21,685 nucleotides of DNA. Source: JANMQK01 sp031370485 (lineage in GTDB: Bacteria > Acidobacteriota > Polarisedimenticolia > Gp22-AA2). Made by a program: the position numbers and the translations under genes. The notes beneath the pieces are model-generated. The model was not told where the DNA came from and searched no databases. It saw nothing but the letters and a program-made list of their open reading frames with translations. The DNA is taken from the NCBI GenBank assembly GCA_031370485.1, contig JANMQK010000162.1, positions 1 through 21,685 of the forward strand, read 5' to 3'. Shown here piece after piece: positions 20,683 through 21,685 of this stretch (the stretch's first letter is position 1; every line of letters begins with the position of its first letter).

Positions 20683-20771
20683 CTTTACGTCTCCACGGGC
20701 TCCCTGAGGCTTTTGCCCCCTGTGATAGGTTATAACGGCTGCGGGCGCCGCGGTATGGCGCCGGAGACCGG

Positions 20772-21685
20772 ATGACGGATCGACATCCCGCCGAGTCGCT
20801 GATGCTCAAGACTCTGCTCGCCGCCCTGGCGCTCTGGCTGATCTACACCAACCTGACCTACGCGCTCGACGCCCTCATCGCGCTGATGATTGCCGCGGCT
20901 ATCCTGCCGCTCGCCGAGGCCGCCCAGAAGCGGCACATCCCCAGGATCGTCACCGTCCTCGGAGTCTACCTCCTAGGAATCGGCGGCCTCGCCCTGCTCA
21001 TCGCGCTTCTGGTTCCCGTCGTGGCCGAGCAGGGGGGCCAGCTTGCCCGGACACTTCCGGCCTATCGCGAACGGCTCACGCTGTTCGCCGGAGAGATCGG
21101 GGGGTTCCTGTCGCGGCACGGAGGGCCCGAGCAGCTCGCGCTTCCCGACATCGGGCTGCAGGACCTCGGCTCCCTGGTCCAGCGGCTCGCCGAGCGGTCC
21201 CTGCAGGCGACACGGGGTGTTCTCAGCGGCGCGCTTTCGGTCGTGCTCGTGCTGTTTGTGTCCGCCTACATCGTGGTTGACAGCCGCCGGCTGGCGGAGG
21301 GATTGCTTGTCCTCGTTCCCCCGGCCCGGCGCGCCGAGGTCGACCGCATCGCGGCGATCGTCATGGAACGCATGGGAGGGTATGTCTCAGGGCAGCTCAC
21401 GGTCAGCCTTTGCATCGCCACGATCCTGTCGATCGGGCTCTCGATCCTGGGCATCGAGGCGCCGGTGCTGATCGGCGTGACGGCCGGAGCGCTCAACTTC
21501 GTCCCCTTCCTAGGCTCGTCGGTTGGATTCCTGCTGGCCCTCCTGGGCGCCCTGAACACCTCCGCGTTCGCGGTCGGCGGGGTGCTCATCCTTTTTGGCG
21601 CCGTCCAGACGGTCGAGGGAAAGCTGCTCGTGCCCTACTTTCTGGGGCGGAGGGTCAAGCTACATCCGCTCGCGGTCCTTGCGGC
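20772..21685 (+). CDS. AI-2E family transporter (cut by window edge)
   Basis: The first 304 codons of a membrane protein of the AI-2E/PerM family (usually 340-380 residues). Visible features are the two N-terminal helices (ALWLIYTNLTYALDALIALM, VTVLGVYLLGIGGLALLIAL), an amphipathic middle region (ARTLPAYRERLTLFAGEIGG), and the conserved second half GYVSGQLTVSLCIATILSIG, NFVPFLGSSVGFLLALLG and EGKLLVPYFLGRRVKLHPLA. Members include autoinducer-2 exporters and Na+/H+ antiporters; the substrate is not predictable. ATG 20772 has GGAGA 4-5 bases before it. It is divergent from the membrane/TPR gene across an 89-base spacer. Confidence 0.93.
   Translation, partial: MTDRHPAESLMLKTLLAALALWLIYTNLTYALDALIALMIAAAILPLAEAAQKRHIPRIVTVLGVYLLGIGGLALLIALLVPVVAEQGGQLARTLPAYRERLTLFAGEIGGFLSRHGGPEQLALPDIGLQDLGSLVQRLAERSLQATRGVLSGALSVVLVLFVSAYIVVDSRRLAEGLLVLVPPARRAEVDRIAAIVMERMGGYVSGQLTVSLCIATILSIGLSILGIEAPVLIGVTAGALNFVPFLGSSVGFLLALLGALNTSAFAVGGVLILFGAVQTVEGKLLVPYFLGRRVKLHPLAVLA

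Noticed and set aside
20708..20736. A promoter with TATAAC at 20731-20736 for the AI-2E transporter gene
   Set aside because: The nearest TTG-type -35 (TTGCCC, 20713-20718) is only 12 bases away, too short for a standard promoter.
19019..20809. A 596-codon minus-strand frame overlapping the membrane/TPR gene
   Set aside because: Its product is Arg/Pro/Gly-rich without motifs, while the alternative minus-strand frame gives clear helices and TPR repeats.
1..21685. tRNA, rRNA or CRISPR array
   Set aside because: I saw no clover-leaf CCA-ending sequence, ribosomal RNA signature or regularly spaced repeat anywhere in the window.

Overview
The window is high-GC DNA, densely packed with genes that often overlap by 1-8 bases. 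Single-gene families (fused chorismate mutase/prephenate dehydrogenase, DUF4242, secreted VOC protein, LemA-TPM cluster, S9 peptidase, WWHI-type membrane/TPR protein) suggest an uncultured soil or sediment bacterium, perhaps Acidobacteriota-like. That placement is inference; no marker gene in the window fixes it.

Bases 1-1900 are an accessory scar. A partial IS481-family insertion sequence (transposase on the minus strand, running off the left edge) ends near base 529. It is followed by two integron attC-like recombination sites (542-644 and 1063-1133) that bracket one lower-GC gene cassette encoding a 65-residue membrane protein. No integrase is visible, so this looks like a CALIN (attC cluster lacking an integrase) or the end of a longer array. 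Just after the second attC lies a MOSC-domain pseudogene with a nonsense codon and a frameshift.

Bases 1897-9640 hold small housekeeping and stress-type genes: RidA, a secreted VOC protein, a truncated VOC protein, TyrA (T-protein), two cupins, a TfoX N-domain protein, an NTF2-like protein, a methyltransferase, a DUF4242 protein, a TauE/SafE permease, and a DUF983 remnant that has lost its membrane core.

Bases 9680-10436 hold the most striking locus: a MerB-like organomercurial lyase whose reading frame is interrupted by one in-frame UGA at codon 147. The UGA falls where MerB has its second catalytic cysteine (Cys159). It is followed 19 nt later by a perfect 7-bp hairpin capped by GGUC, the same loop as the E. 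coli fdhF SECIS. I read this as a selenoprotein lyase of 225 residues, not two genes or a pseudogene. A 16-bp dyad next to a TATAAA box upstream is a candidate operator.

Bases 10500-14063 (+ strand) encode methionine aminopeptidase, a GNAT-monooxygenase fusion and an S9 peptidase lipoprotein, coupled by overlaps. They meet, with no spacer, a minus-strand operon (18105 to 14064): DJ-1/PfpI protein, lipoprotein, GST-like protein, TPM protein, nucleotidyltransferase-like protein, LemA. Further right is a minus-strand 822-residue membrane/TPR protein, divergent from an AI-2E family transporter that runs off the right edge.
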